Part shown: one piece after another, positions 17,817-26,040 of the stretch
Position numbering within the stretch: the first letter of the stretch is position 1
Layout of the letters: the number at the start of each line of letters is the position of its first letter
The notes under the pieces: model-generated
Told to the model about the DNA's origin: nothing
The model's database searches: none
The model's input: only the letters and a program-made list of their open reading frames with translations
Assembly (NCBI GenBank): GCA_951812395.1
Contig: CATOSD010000001.1
Span: 2,081,108-2,145,107 of the forward strand
DNA from: an uncultured Dehalococcoidia bacterium
GTDB taxonomy: Bacteria > Chloroflexota > Dehalococcoidia > Lucifugimonadales > CATOSD01
Direction: 5' to 3'
Length of the DNA: 64,000 nucleotides
Program-made: the position numbers and the translations under genes

Positions 17817-18986
17817 ATGATCAAGCACTTTTCAGTTCTCTACGTCGGCAACATCGACCTCGAAGATGTGGGGCTGGACGGGACCCCGGCGGACGACCGG
17901 CGCTACACGAACGAACGGCTGGTACAGTCATACGACACGGCCGCGCGGGCGGCCAAGCTTATGGACGAGCTCGGCTACTACGCCCTGTGGATGGCGGAGC
18001 ACCACTTCCAGCGCGAGGGCTACGAGTGCATCCCCAACATAATTCTGCTGGGGACGCACCTCGCGTCGCAGACTAAGCGGCTCAAGTTCGGCTGCGCGTT
18101 CAACATCTCTCCGATGTGGCACCCGCTGCGCCTGGCCGAGGACTACGCCCTGGCCGACGTGCTCACAAACGGGCGCATCATCTTCGGCGTGGGTCGCGGC
18201 TACCACAGCCGCGAGGTCGAGACATTCGGGGCGCCCGTCATCGACAACGACGCGAACCGCGAGCTGTTCGAGGAGCAAATGGAGGTCATCCGCAAGGCCT
18301 TCAACGAGGAGTCGTTCTCCCACAAGGGCAAGCACTACACCATACCAGCGGACGTGCCATATCGCGGCTACGACATGAAGGAAGTCACCCTGGTGCCTCG
18401 CCCGCTCAACCTGCCGGTGGAGACGTGGCAACCGATCGTGAGCGGGCGCAGCATCGAGTTCACCGCCAAGAACGGTTTCAAGGGCGTGGTGGCCCTCACC
18501 GGTGAAACGATAGTCGAGGACATGTTCACCAGGTACAGGGAGGCTGCCGCGCAGCACGGCCGGGAGCTGGAGTTGGGTGAAGACCTGGCGTTGGGTTTGG
18601 GATTCTACATCGCCGACACTGAGCAGGAGGCGATCGACCGGCTTCGCCCCTTCCACGATGAGCGTTACAAGTGGTTCGCGCCATTTGGCTTCGTCCGGTA
18701 CGCGGATGAGCAGGGCCGCACCTGGGGCACCCCTGGCGCGCCGGCCCGCGTGCCGCGCGTGGAGGACGGAGCGCAGCAGAGAGCGTGGATATGCGGCCCC
18801 GCGTCGGACCTGGTTGACTACCTGCGCGAGGTGGAGAGCAAGTACCCCGGCCTGGAGCACGTTATCCTGCACTGGCCGGAGGGGATGCCCCGCGACGATT
18901 TCATGGAGCAGCTTCGGGTGTTCGCCGCCGAGGTGATCCCGGCGTTTCAGCGTCAAACGGCGACCGCCGCGGGGGACGACTCTTAG
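17817..18986 (+). CDS. LLM-class flavin-dependent oxidoreductase
   Basis: 389-aa luciferase-like TIM-barrel protein that would use reduced FMN or F420. Family features: YYALWMAEHHF near residue 57, LKFGCAFNISPMWHPLRLAEDYA, the GRIIFGVGRGYH loop, and the C-terminal LRVFAAEVIPAF. Such enzymes oxidise many organic substrates; this one is not assignable. A second, distinct member is at 45916. Its stop codon lies within the left direct repeat of the mobile element that follows. Confidence 0.88.
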   Translation: MIKHFSVLYVGNIDLEDVGLDGTPADDRRYTNERLVQSYDTAARAAKLMDELGYYALWMAEHHFQREGYECIPNIILLGTHLASQTKRLKFGCAFNISPMWHPLRLAEDYALADVLTNGRIIFGVGRGYHSREVETFGAPVIDNDANRELFEEQMEVIRKAFNEESFSHKGKHYTIPADVPYRGYDMKEVTLVPRPLNLPVETWQPIVSGRSIEFTAKNGFKGVVALTGETIVEDMFTRYREAAAQHGRELELGEDLALGLGFYIADTEQEAIDRLRPFHDERYKWFAPFGFVRYADEQGRTWGTPGAPARVPRVEDGAQQRAWICGPASDLVDYLREVESKYPGLEHVILHWPEGMPRDDFMEQLRVFAAEVIPAFQRQTATAAGDDS

Positions 18987-18988
18987 CG

Positions 18989-19063
18989 CCTATCCGACAA
19001 ACCATCCATCACCCCCATCCTAACGCCTTCCCCCTGCGAGGGGGAAGGGACTTTTCTGACAGG
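18989..19063 (+). mobile_element. Miniature palindromic element with 9-bp target duplication
   Basis: A 75-bp element with near-matching ends (CCTATCCGA at the left; TCTGACAGG at the right, whose complement is CCTGTCAGA) and an internal palindrome around CTTCCCCCTGCGAGGGGG. The 9-bp sequence CTCTTAGCG flanks it perfectly at 18980-18988 and 19064-19072, as a target-site duplication would. The left copy contains the stop codon of the preceding gene. A relative lies at 27743. Confidence 0.7.
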
Positions 19064-19101
19064 CTCTTAGCGCCACGGGCGCGGACCGGGGAGGCCTCAC
19101 C

Positions 19102-19851
19102 ATGGGCAAGATAGTGGCCATTGGCGGCGGTGACATGGCGAACCTGGAGACGCGCGCCATCGACGAGCGTGTCATCGAGCTGACCGGCGCCGCCAGACCC
19201 AGGGCCCTGTTCGTGCCGACGGCCAGCTACGACAGGGTGAGCTACTGGGAGGACTTTCGCAGCGTGTACGGCGATACGCTGGGCTGCGAGACCGACGTGC
19301 TGTACGTGCTCGGCGTCACGCCTTCCAAGGAGGAGCTTGAGGAGAAGATTCTGTCGGCGCAACTGGTGTACGTTGGCGGCGGCAACACGCTCAAGATGAT
19401 GCGCCGCTGGCGCAGGCTGGGCGTCGACGCCATTCTGCGAAAGGCGCATGACAGGGGCGTGGTGCTCTCCGGACTGAGCGCGGGCTGCATCTGCTGGTTC
19501 AGTTGGGGCCACAGCGACTCTATGGCCTTCTACCACCCGGATGACTGGAGCTACGTGAGAGTGAAGGGCATGGGGCTGATCGACGCGCTGGGCTGCCCGC
19601 ACTTCGACAGCGCAACCGCGGGCTTTCCCAGGAAGGCCGACTTCGAGCGCATGGTCTCGCGCAACCGCGACGTTGGTATCGCCATCGACAACAACTGCGC
19701 CATCGAGGTGGTGGACGGCGGATACAGGGTCATCACATCACAGGAAGGCGCCGGGGCCTACAAGCTGCTGAGCCGCTCGGGGACCATCACGACCGAACCG
19801 CTCGAGAAGAGCGAGAGCTACGCGCCGCTGGCGGGTCTGGTGGGCAAGTAG
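19102..19851 (+). CDS. Peptidase S51 (dipeptidase E / cyanophycinase-like)
   Basis: 249-aa serine hydrolase of the S51 family, a class I glutamine-amidotransferase-like fold. The nucleophile elbow is GLSAGCICW (Ser near residue 135). VYVGGGNTLKMMRRW and the FVPTAS stretch are family markers. Members cleave Asp-X dipeptides (PepE) or cyanophycin; the PepE-like length suggests dipeptides. GGGGAGG precedes ATG 19102. Confidence 0.85.
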   Translation: MGKIVAIGGGDMANLETRAIDERVIELTGAARPRALFVPTASYDRVSYWEDFRSVYGDTLGCETDVLYVLGVTPSKEELEEKILSAQLVYVGGGNTLKMMRRWRRLGVDAILRKAHDRGVVLSGLSAGCICWFSWGHSDSMAFYHPDDWSYVRVKGMGLIDALGCPHFDSATAGFPRKADFERMVSRNRDVGIAIDNNCAIEVVDGGYRVITSQEGAGAYKLLSRSGTITTEPLEKSESYAPLAGLVGK

Positions 19852-19955
19852 GGCGTCTGGCGCCTGCCGACACTCGCGCGTGTACGTATCTTCAGCGCTC
19901 CGCCGATAAGCCTTCAGAAACCAAGCTCTGTAGACGAGAACGAGAGAGTACGCGC

Positions 19956-20654
19956 GTGCCAATTCCAGCGACGATAGTCGAGATCAACCAGGCCTCACCG
20001 ACGACCAAGGCGTTGCGGCTCGACACGGGCGACAACCGGCTATCGTTCTGGCCCGGCCAGTGGGTCGATTTTTATGCCGACGTTGGCGGGGAGACTGCCG
20101 TGGCCGGCTATTCGATTACTTCGTCCCCGTCCCTGATGGGCGGCTTCGAGCTTGCCGTTAAGCTGGTGGGAGAGAACCCCGTCACTCACTACGTACACCA
20201 ACAGGCGAGGGTTGGCGACCTGGTGGAGGTAGAGGTAGGTGGCGATTTCCTCTACAGGTCGGACATGGGCGGCCCTCTGGTCCTGGTGGCAGGCGGAATC
20301 GGCATTACTCCGCTGATGAGCATCGTTAGGTACGTGGACGAGTCTGCCGATTCGGCCCCGCTGACGCTGCTCTACAGCGCGAAGACGCCCGACGAGCTGC
20401 TGTTCAGAGGGGAACTGGAAGACATCGCGCGCGGCAACCCCAACGTAAGCTGCCACTTCACCGTCACGCAGCCCGGCGGAGCGGACTGGGCGGGCCGCGT
20501 CGGCAGGATCGACCGGGAGATGGCGAAAGCGGCGGGCGTGGAGGCGGGAACTCTCTTCTTTATATGCGGCCCACCGCCGATGATTGCCGATATGGTGAGG
20601 ATGGCAACGTCGCTGGGGGCGCACCCCTCACATATCAGGTACGAGGGCTGGTAG
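19956..20654 (+). CDS. FAD/NAD(P)-binding oxidoreductase, ferredoxin-reductase type
   Basis: 232-aa flavoprotein reductase. The FAD domain shows FWPGQWVDFYA and GYSITSSPS; the NAD(P) domain shows LVAGGIGITPLMSIVRY and FFICGPPPMI near the C-terminus. It lacks a 2Fe-2S domain, so it needs a separate electron-accepting partner (oxygenase or ferredoxin), which is not next to it. GTG start. Confidence 0.88.
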   Translation: MPIPATIVEINQASPTTKALRLDTGDNRLSFWPGQWVDFYADVGGETAVAGYSITSSPSLMGGFELAVKLVGENPVTHYVHQQARVGDLVEVEVGGDFLYRSDMGGPLVLVAGGIGITPLMSIVRYVDESADSAPLTLLYSAKTPDELLFRGELEDIARGNPNVSCHFTVTQPGGADWAGRVGRIDREMAKAAGVEAGTLFFICGPPPMIADMVRMATSLGAHPSHIRYEGW

Positions 20655-20720
20655 CGCCGCGCGGATTCGCGAGTAGCGAGAGGGTGGTACTCTGAAGCGG
20701 CGCCGGCCTGAAGGTCGGGG

Positions 20721-20990
20721 CTATTGCCACCGCTTGAGATTGGACAGAATGGCCTTCGATATGGCCTTCGCCTCTGCCATGGTCACGTTGTCGGCCTCTA
20801 TGAAGTCCGAGGCGATGGCGCTCATCTGGTCGATGGTGAGGTCGGGATCGACGAACGCGCCGTCCTGGTAGCAGTGAGTGCAGTAATCGACGCTGAGGGT
20901 CTCGTTCGCCTCGGTGCCAAAGTCAGAGTCTTCGAACATCTCCATGTTGCAGCTCTGGCAGATAGGGACATTCGGTTCGGCTAGAGTCAA
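20721..20990 (-). CDS. Small zinc-ribbon protein
   Basis: 89-aa protein with two Cys pairs (CQSCNMEM near residue 11 and YCTHCYQDG near 36), the spacing of a zinc ribbon, followed by a helical part. It resembles the putative zinc-ribbon family of unknown function (PF12674-like). TTG start with AAGGAGGG a few bases upstream. Confidence 0.78.
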   Translation of the reverse strand: MTLAEPNVPICQSCNMEMFEDSDFGTEANETLSVDYCTHCYQDGAFVDPDLTIDQMSAIASDFIEADNVTMAEAKAISKAILSNLKRWQ

Positions 20991-21219
20991 GGTATCCCTC
21001 CTTGCGAGGCCCGGTCCCGGTTCTCAGCACGGGACGCCCGTTGCCAGCTCTTGCCAGCCTGGTATCCAAGCATAACATCATCTTGCAACAGATTTCCAGC
21101 CCACGGATGCGTGAATCGATACGCATGGATTCGGTCCGAATCCGCTAAGGAGGGGCGGCCCTGGTTTCCGCCCACTTTTCCTTCCGCTAAGGCCCGCCGC
21201 GCCCTGTTTGCGGCGTGAT
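20991..21219. other. Intergenic stretch with no supported gene
   Basis: Divergent spacer between the zinc-ribbon gene and the SDR pair. It holds the SDR promoter at its right end (21220-21250); no open frame with a ribosome-binding site was found. Confidence 0.5.
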
Positions 21220-21250
21220 TTGCCACAAGCAATACGCTTGGCGCTATAAT
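21220..21250 (+). promoter_or_regulatory. Predicted promoter for the SDR pair
   Basis: TTGCCA at 21220-21225 and perfect TATAAT at 21245-21250 with a 19-nt spacer, about 80 nt before ATG 21331. Confidence 0.45.
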
Positions 21251-21330
21251 GTTCGCTGTAAGGTAGCGCCGGGCGGGCACTGTCCGCGCCGGCGAAAGTG
21301 AAAGCAGCATCGGAAATTGGAGGTAAGCAC

Positions 21331-22248
21331 ATGGGAAATCGGCTTGAGGGTAAAGTAGCAGTCGTCACAGGCGCCGGCCGAGGCATTGGCCGGGGTGTGG
21401 CGTTGCTGCTTGCCGAGGAGGGGGCGTCCGTCGTGGTGAACGACTTGGGCTGCGACGTCGACGGCTCCGGGTCTTCGAATGTCCCCGCCGACAGCGTAGT
21501 CGATGAGATAAAGTCTCGTGGCGGCAACGCTGTCGCCAACTACGACAACGTAGCAGAGATGGACGGCGGCGAAAACGTAGTCAAGACGGCCGTCGACACC
21601 TACGGCCAACTTGACGTGCTGGTCAACTCTGCCGGCATCATCCGCGACCGGATGATCTTCCAGATGACACCGGAAGACTTCGACCTCGTCGTCAGGAACA
21701 ACGGCAAGGCCACGTTCGCCACCTGCAAGTTCGCGGCCATAGTCTTCAGGCAGCAGCGCAGCGGACGCATCGTCAACATGACGTCGGACGCCGGTCTCGG
21801 TGAGATTGGCCGTTCGAACTACGCGGCCGCGTCGGAGGGCATCGTAGGGGTTACGCGCACGGTGGCCCGCGACCTCGGCAGGTACGGCGTGACCTGCAAC
21901 GGCATCTCCCCCATGGTCGAGACCAGGCTGTTCCCGGGTACGGTAGACGAGTACCGCGTCGCGTCGGGCGCACCCCGCGACGAGCGCGCGGGCATTGGGA
22001 TGTCCCCGCCGCTCGCCGACTGGCAGGGTCCAGGATACCGAGACGACCCGGACAACGTCGCGCCGCTTGCGGTCTACCTGTCTACCTACGCGGCGCCGCA
22101 TATCAACGGCTACATCTTCGGCGTTCGCGGCGGTAGCATCTACCTGTACTCGAACCCGGCAATAGAGCGAAGCGTCCACAAGTTTGGCAACTTCGACATG
22201 GACGAGATGGACGTGCTCATGCCCAAGATGATCGGCAGCGGCTTCTAG
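21331..22248 (+). CDS. SDR-family protein lacking the catalytic lysine
   Basis: 305-aa short-chain dehydrogenase/reductase fold. The cofactor motif is TGAGRGIG, and NSAG is present. The expected YxxxK is Y164-A-A-A-S168, so the catalytic lysine is replaced by serine, while the serine of the triad (S152 in MTSDAG) and Y164 remain. Activity is therefore doubtful. ATG 21331 with GGAGGT 7 nt upstream is preferred over a GTG 33 nt earlier. It is a divergent duplicate of the next gene, starting with the same MGNRLEG. Confidence 0.88.
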   Translation: MGNRLEGKVAVVTGAGRGIGRGVALLLAEEGASVVVNDLGCDVDGSGSSNVPADSVVDEIKSRGGNAVANYDNVAEMDGGENVVKTAVDTYGQLDVLVNSAGIIRDRMIFQMTPEDFDLVVRNNGKATFATCKFAAIVFRQQRSGRIVNMTSDAGLGEIGRSNYAAASEGIVGVTRTVARDLGRYGVTCNGISPMVETRLFPGTVDEYRVASGAPRDERAGIGMSPPLADWQGPGYRDDPDNVAPLAVYLSTYAAPHINGYIFGVRGGSIYLYSNPAIERSVHKFGNFDMDEMDVLMPKMIGSGF

Positions 22249-22300
22249 AGACCGCACCGTTCCGCTCTGATTCAGCCAAACAAAAGAGAGAGGTCACATT

Positions 22301-23224
22301 ATGGGAAACAGACTTGAGGGCAGGGTAGCGATTGTCACGGGCTCGGGCCGCGGCATCGGCGCGGCGTGCGCGAAGCTGCTCGCAGAGGAGGGCGCCGCGG
22401 TTGTGGTCAACGACATCGGCGGCGCAGTCGACGGCACCGGCACGGCCACCACACCCGCCGACGAGACCGTAAACGACATAATCGCCGCGGGCGGCAGGGC
22501 GGTCGCCAACTACGACTCGGTTGCCGAGTTCGACTCCGCGGGCAAGATCGTACAGGCGGCCATCGACAACTTCGGCAGGCTGGACATCCTGGCCCACCCC
22601 GCGGGAATCCTGCGCGACCGCATGATCTTCAACATGACCGAGTACGAGTGGGACGGCGTGTTGCAGGTCCACCTTTATGGCGCGTTCAACGTGGTCAAGC
22701 ACGCGGTCCCGCACATGATCAAGCAGAACTACGGCCGCATAGTGCTGTTCTCGTCCGGCTCGGGCCTCGGCTCGTCAGGCCAGTCGAACTACGCAATGGC
22801 CAAAGAGGGAATGGTAGGTATGGCGCGTGCGTTGGCGCCGGAGCTCGCCCCCTACGGCATCACGATCAACGCCGTGTACCCAGGCGCCGCCACAAGGATG
22901 ACCGCCACGGTGCCGCAGAGTTCGCGCGACCTTCGCGCGCAGGCGGCCGGGTTGCCTCCGCCTCCGGTGGACCCGGAGGGAGTGGGCGACGCCGAGAACA
23001 ACGCCCCCAAGGTTGTCTACCTGAGCTCTGAGGCGGGCGGGGCCGTAACCGGCCAGGTGATCGGCACCAGCGGATGGGTCGTTTCGCTCTACTCCCCCAG
23101 GCACGTCACCAGAAGCATCCACAAGGATGGCCGCTGGACGCTGGACGAGCTCGAAGAGCTAATTCCCATCTCCATCGGCAGGAACCTGTCCAACCCGATG
23201 CCGCCGGCGCCTTCGCGCCAGTAG
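22301..23224 (+). CDS. SDR-family oxidoreductase
   Basis: 307-aa short-chain dehydrogenase with an intact catalytic set: TGSGRGIG for the nucleotide, S152 region (FSSGSG) and Y164-A-M-A-K168. The structural NNAG motif reads AHPAG. The C-terminal extension past 250 is like that of the preceding SDR (SIHKDGRWTLDELEELIP versus SVHKFGNFDMDEMDVLMP), so the two arose by duplication and may form heteromers. Substrate unknown; the family covers acyl-CoA, steroid and sugar substrates. Confidence 0.9.
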   Translation: MGNRLEGRVAIVTGSGRGIGAACAKLLAEEGAAVVVNDIGGAVDGTGTATTPADETVNDIIAAGGRAVANYDSVAEFDSAGKIVQAAIDNFGRLDILAHPAGILRDRMIFNMTEYEWDGVLQVHLYGAFNVVKHAVPHMIKQNYGRIVLFSSGSGLGSSGQSNYAMAKEGMVGMARALAPELAPYGITINAVYPGAATRMTATVPQSSRDLRAQAAGLPPPPVDPEGVGDAENNAPKVVYLSSEAGGAVTGQVIGTSGWVVSLYSPRHVTRSIHKDGRWTLDELEELIPISIGRNLSNPMPPAPSRQ

Positions 23225-23240
23225 ACTGAGGACTCGCAAG

Positions 23241-23272
23241 CTGCCGTCCGCGCCGGTGTGCGCGGGCGGCAG
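23241..23272 (+). terminator. Strong hairpin after the SDR pair
   Basis: A 13-bp stem (CTGCCGTCCGCGC paired with GCGCGGGCGGCAG, one G-U pair) with a 6-nt loop, 17 nt after the SDR stop. Only two T residues follow, so termination is probable but not of the classical T-rich form. Confidence 0.5.
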
Positions 23273-23328
23273 TTCACGCCTATCTCGGTGGGCGTGAGGG
23301 GTCGACGTGTGGGCCGACGGCCCGCGCG

Positions 23329-23358
23329 TTGACAGGCGCGCGTTCCTGTTGTTACCAT
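23329..23358 (+). promoter_or_regulatory. Predicted sigma-70 promoter for thrC
   Basis: Perfect TTGACA at 23329-23334 and TACCAT at 23353-23358 (4 of 6) with 18 nt between, about 70 nt before the thrC start. Confidence 0.55.
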
Positions 23359-23429
23359 TCCGTTGCTCTAGGTAAGCCCTCTGTCAGCCACCCCAATCGG
23401 CCACGCCAACAGGATCTGAAGGTACGCCA

Positions 23430-24653
23430 ATGCCACACGTTTCGGGCCTGCGATGTCGGGAGTGCGACCGCGAATATCCGGTCGAGCCTCTCAACGTCTG
23501 CGACTTCTGCTTCGGCCCCCTGGAAGTCGTCTACGACTACGCCAGCATAGGGAACAGCATCAGCCGCGAGAGCATCGCTAACGGCCCGCTCACGATGTGG
23601 CGTTATCACGACTTGCTGCCCGTCAACAGCGAGTACGTGCTGGACATGGGCACGGGATTCACGCCCTTGGTCAGAGCCAAGAACCTTGGCAGGGCGCTTG
23701 GGCTGGATAACCTGTACATCAAGAACGACAGCGTAAACCCAACGTTTTCGTTCAAGGACAGGGTTGTATCCGTAGCCACCGCCAAGGCGCTCGAGTTCGA
23801 GTTCGACGTGCTGGCCTGCGCCTCCACCGGCAACCTGGCCGGGGCGGTAGCTGCGCACGGGGCGAAAGCCGGCATGAAGACTATGGTCTTCTTCCCTGCC
23901 GACCTCGAGAAGGGCAAGATCATAGGCGCCGGCATCTACGGGGCCGACCTGGTCGCCGTGGACGGCACGTACGACCAGGTAAACCGGTTGTGCAGCGAGC
24001 TGGCCGACAACCACCACTGGGCGTTCGTGAATATCAACATGCGGCCCTACTACGCGGAGGGCAGCAAGACACTGGGCTACGAGGTGGCCGAGCAGCTTGG
24101 CTGGCGCGCCCCCGACAACTGCGTGGTGCCCGCCGCGTCCGGCTCGATGTTTACCAAGATCTGGAAGGCGTTCAACGAGATGGCCGACCTTGGCCTGATC
24201 GACCGGCCCAAGACCGGTATGCACGTCGCCCAGGCGGAGGGATGCTCGCCAATCGTGGAGGCCTACGACCAGGGCACGCCCCACGTGCGGCCGGTGGTGC
24301 CCGACACCATCGCCAAGTCCCTCGCTATCGGCAATCCTGCGGACGGCTTCTACGCCTTACAGACCGTCGCCGCCTCCAGCGGTTCTGCGGTGATAGCCCC
24401 CGAGGATGAGGTGGTCGAGGGCATTCAGATGCTTGCGGAGACCGAGGGCATATTCACGGAGACCGCCGGCGGGGTCGTGGTGTCCGGCCTGCGCAGGCTG
24501 GTGAAGAAGGGCTTGATCAAGCGGGACGAGCTTACGGTGGCCTACGTGACCGGTAACGGACTGAAGACGCAAGAGGTCGTCGAGGACCTCATCAGCCCAA
24601 TCGAGACGACGCCCGATTACGAGGCCTTCCAGACTGCGATAGCGGCGCGCTGA
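23430..24653 (+). CDS. thrC: Threonine synthase
   Basis: PLP enzyme converting O-phosphohomoserine to threonine, 407 aa. An N-terminal zinc-ribbon-like segment with C9-x2-C12 and C24-x2-C27 precedes the fold-type II domain; the PLP lysine is K109 in NPTFSFKDR and the phosphate loop is STGNLAGAVA. The N-terminal Cys pairs are usual in many bacterial and archaeal forms of this length. A NIL-domain gene and a MoaD-like gene follow, so it may have a wider role in amino-acid and sulfur metabolism. Confidence 0.9.
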   Translation: MPHVSGLRCRECDREYPVEPLNVCDFCFGPLEVVYDYASIGNSISRESIANGPLTMWRYHDLLPVNSEYVLDMGTGFTPLVRAKNLGRALGLDNLYIKNDSVNPTFSFKDRVVSVATAKALEFEFDVLACASTGNLAGAVAAHGAKAGMKTMVFFPADLEKGKIIGAGIYGADLVAVDGTYDQVNRLCSELADNHHWAFVNINMRPYYAEGSKTLGYEVAEQLGWRAPDNCVVPAASGSMFTKIWKAFNEMADLGLIDRPKTGMHVAQAEGCSPIVEAYDQGTPHVRPVVPDTIAKSLAIGNPADGFYALQTVAASSGSAVIAPEDEVVEGIQMLAETEGIFTETAGGVVVSGLRRLVKKGLIKRDELTVAYVTGNGLKTQEVVEDLISPIETTPDYEAFQTAIAAR

Positions 24654-24696
24654 GCGCGCTGCAGTTCGCCAGCCGGACCCTGACTGCGAGAGCGAC

Positions 24697-24939
24697 ATGG
24701 CAAGCAAGAGAGTGAGATTCACCTTTCCGACGCAACTCATAACTGAGCCCGTTATCTACGAGCTCGGCCAGAAGTTCAAGATCATAACGAACATACGGCG
24801 CGCTGACGTTCGGGAGGATATGGGCTGGGTGGTGCTCGAGTTGGAGGGCGAGGAAGAGGAGATTGACAAGGGCATACGATGGGTCTCCGCGACCGGGGTC
24901 AGAGTCGACCCGGTGAGCGGCGACGTTATAGAGGGCTGA
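24697..24939 (+). CDS. NIL-domain protein
   Basis: 80-aa single NIL domain (RVRFTFPTQLITEPVIYELGQKF...DMGWVVLELEGEEEEI). NIL domains are small ligand-sensing folds found at the end of methionine ABC-transporter ATPases and in ferredoxins, and small stand-alone forms are common beside threonine synthase and MoaD-like genes. Probably co-transcribed with thrC (43 nt gap). Confidence 0.85.
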   Translation: MASKRVRFTFPTQLITEPVIYELGQKFKIITNIRRADVREDMGWVVLELEGEEEEIDKGIRWVSATGVRVDPVSGDVIEG

Positions 24940-25099
24940 ACGAACAAAGCTGTCACTAAGAGACTGTCCAACGCTTGATGCTTGATACGTAAAGACTACA
25001 GACCATTCCGCAAAGTTTTGAGCGTTAGGACTGGTTAGTCACCTGTAGGCTTTTGCATGAGGGGTTGGCGAAGTTGCAGCGGAGTGGATAGCACCGGAT

Positions 25100-25726
25100 A
25101 TGATTCGTCATATCACTGTATTGGGTGCCATAATAGGTGTCGCAATAATATGGGCTCTCCTAGAGGGGGCACGGCCCGAAAGAACGGGGTGGTTCGGACA
25201 GGATGGCATCAGTCCTGGGTCAAGCACGGTTGTACCTTCAAGTTCCGATGGCTCTACTGTTGTCATTCCAACCAGGGTTCCTCCGCCACCTTCTGAGCGC
25301 GGTCGAGGTGATAGCGAAATCGGATTCGAACGCGACACTTACGTCGTATTCGAGGTTGAACCTGTGGTCTGTGCCGGGATGCTGAAATTCTCTGGCTACC
25401 TGCAGGGCGGCGCGAGTTGGCGCGATGGCTTCAGCGATTTTCTACTAACGCACGATGACGACTATACCTATGAAGGTGCAGTCAAGGTGCTTAACATCTA
25501 CGCCTCGATTCTGGAGCCGCTGCCGCAAGGTTACTATCGGAATACGCCAGTGACCGACAGGGACATTGAAGCTAACCTGTACCGAATCGAAGGAACGAGG
25601 TTCGAAATACAGGTGCCTTACGTCAAGCCATGGCTTGACCACCCCAATAAGGTCTCTCTGAACGTCTGGGGTTCAACCGAAGGAGACCGCAACATGTTGC
25701 GAGAAATACCTCTGAAATCCTGTTAG
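25100..25726 (+). CDS. Membrane-anchored hypothetical protein
   Basis: 208 aa. An N-terminal hydrophobic segment ([20 protein letters not shown]) is an uncleaved anchor or signal, followed by a Ser/Pro-rich linker and a folded domain (about 80-208) I do not recognise, ending in Cys. Codon use is AT-richer than neighbours on both sides. It splits the otherwise tight thrC-NIL-MoaD order, which suggests late insertion. No strong ribosome-binding site; ATG 25100 is the best start. Confidence 0.6.
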   Translation: MIRHITVLGAIIGVAIIWALLEGARPERTGWFGQDGISPGSSTVVPSSSDGSTVVIPTRVPPPPSERGRGDSEIGFERDTYVVFEVEPVVCAGMLKFSGYLQGGASWRDGFSDFLLTHDDDYTYEGAVKVLNIYASILEPLPQGYYRNTPVTDRDIEANLYRIEGTRFEIQVPYVKPWLDHPNKVSLNVWGSTEGDRNMLREIPLKSC

Positions 25727-25746
25727 CCACTTGGAGGATGCAAACA

Positions 25747-26025
25747 ATGAGTGTAATGGTACGAATACCGACGCCGCTTCGCCGCGTCACCAACGGCCAG
25801 GACAAGGTCAACGTAGAGGGCGGCACCCTGACCGAGGTGGTGGGTTCGCTCGAGAGCGAGTTCCCCGGCATCAGGGAGCGCCTCTGCGACGACACCGGCG
25901 CGCTGCGCAACTTCGTCAACGTCTACGTGAACGGCGAGGACGTACGATTTCTCGCGGGGCTGGACACGTCCACAAGCGACGGCGACGAGATCAGCATAGT
26001 TCCGGCGGTGGCCGGCGGAGCCTAG
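25747..26025 (+). CDS. MoaD/ThiS-family sulfur-carrier-like protein ending GGA
   Basis: 92-aa beta-grasp protein related to MoaD, ThiS and CysO ([36 protein letters not shown]). Active carriers end in a free GlyGly that is adenylated; here an alanine follows. In the CysO/HcyS groups a C-terminal extension can be removed by a JAMM protease; none is in the window. I start at ATG 25747 because GGAGG is 9 nt upstream; an ATG at 25738 abuts the GGAGG. Linked with thrC and NIL. Confidence 0.85.
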   Translation: MSVMVRIPTPLRRVTNGQDKVNVEGGTLTEVVGSLESEFPGIRERLCDDTGALRNFVNVYVNGEDVRFLAGLDTSTSDGDEISIVPAVAGGA

Positions 26026-26040
26026 GCCACCGCGCCGGAC

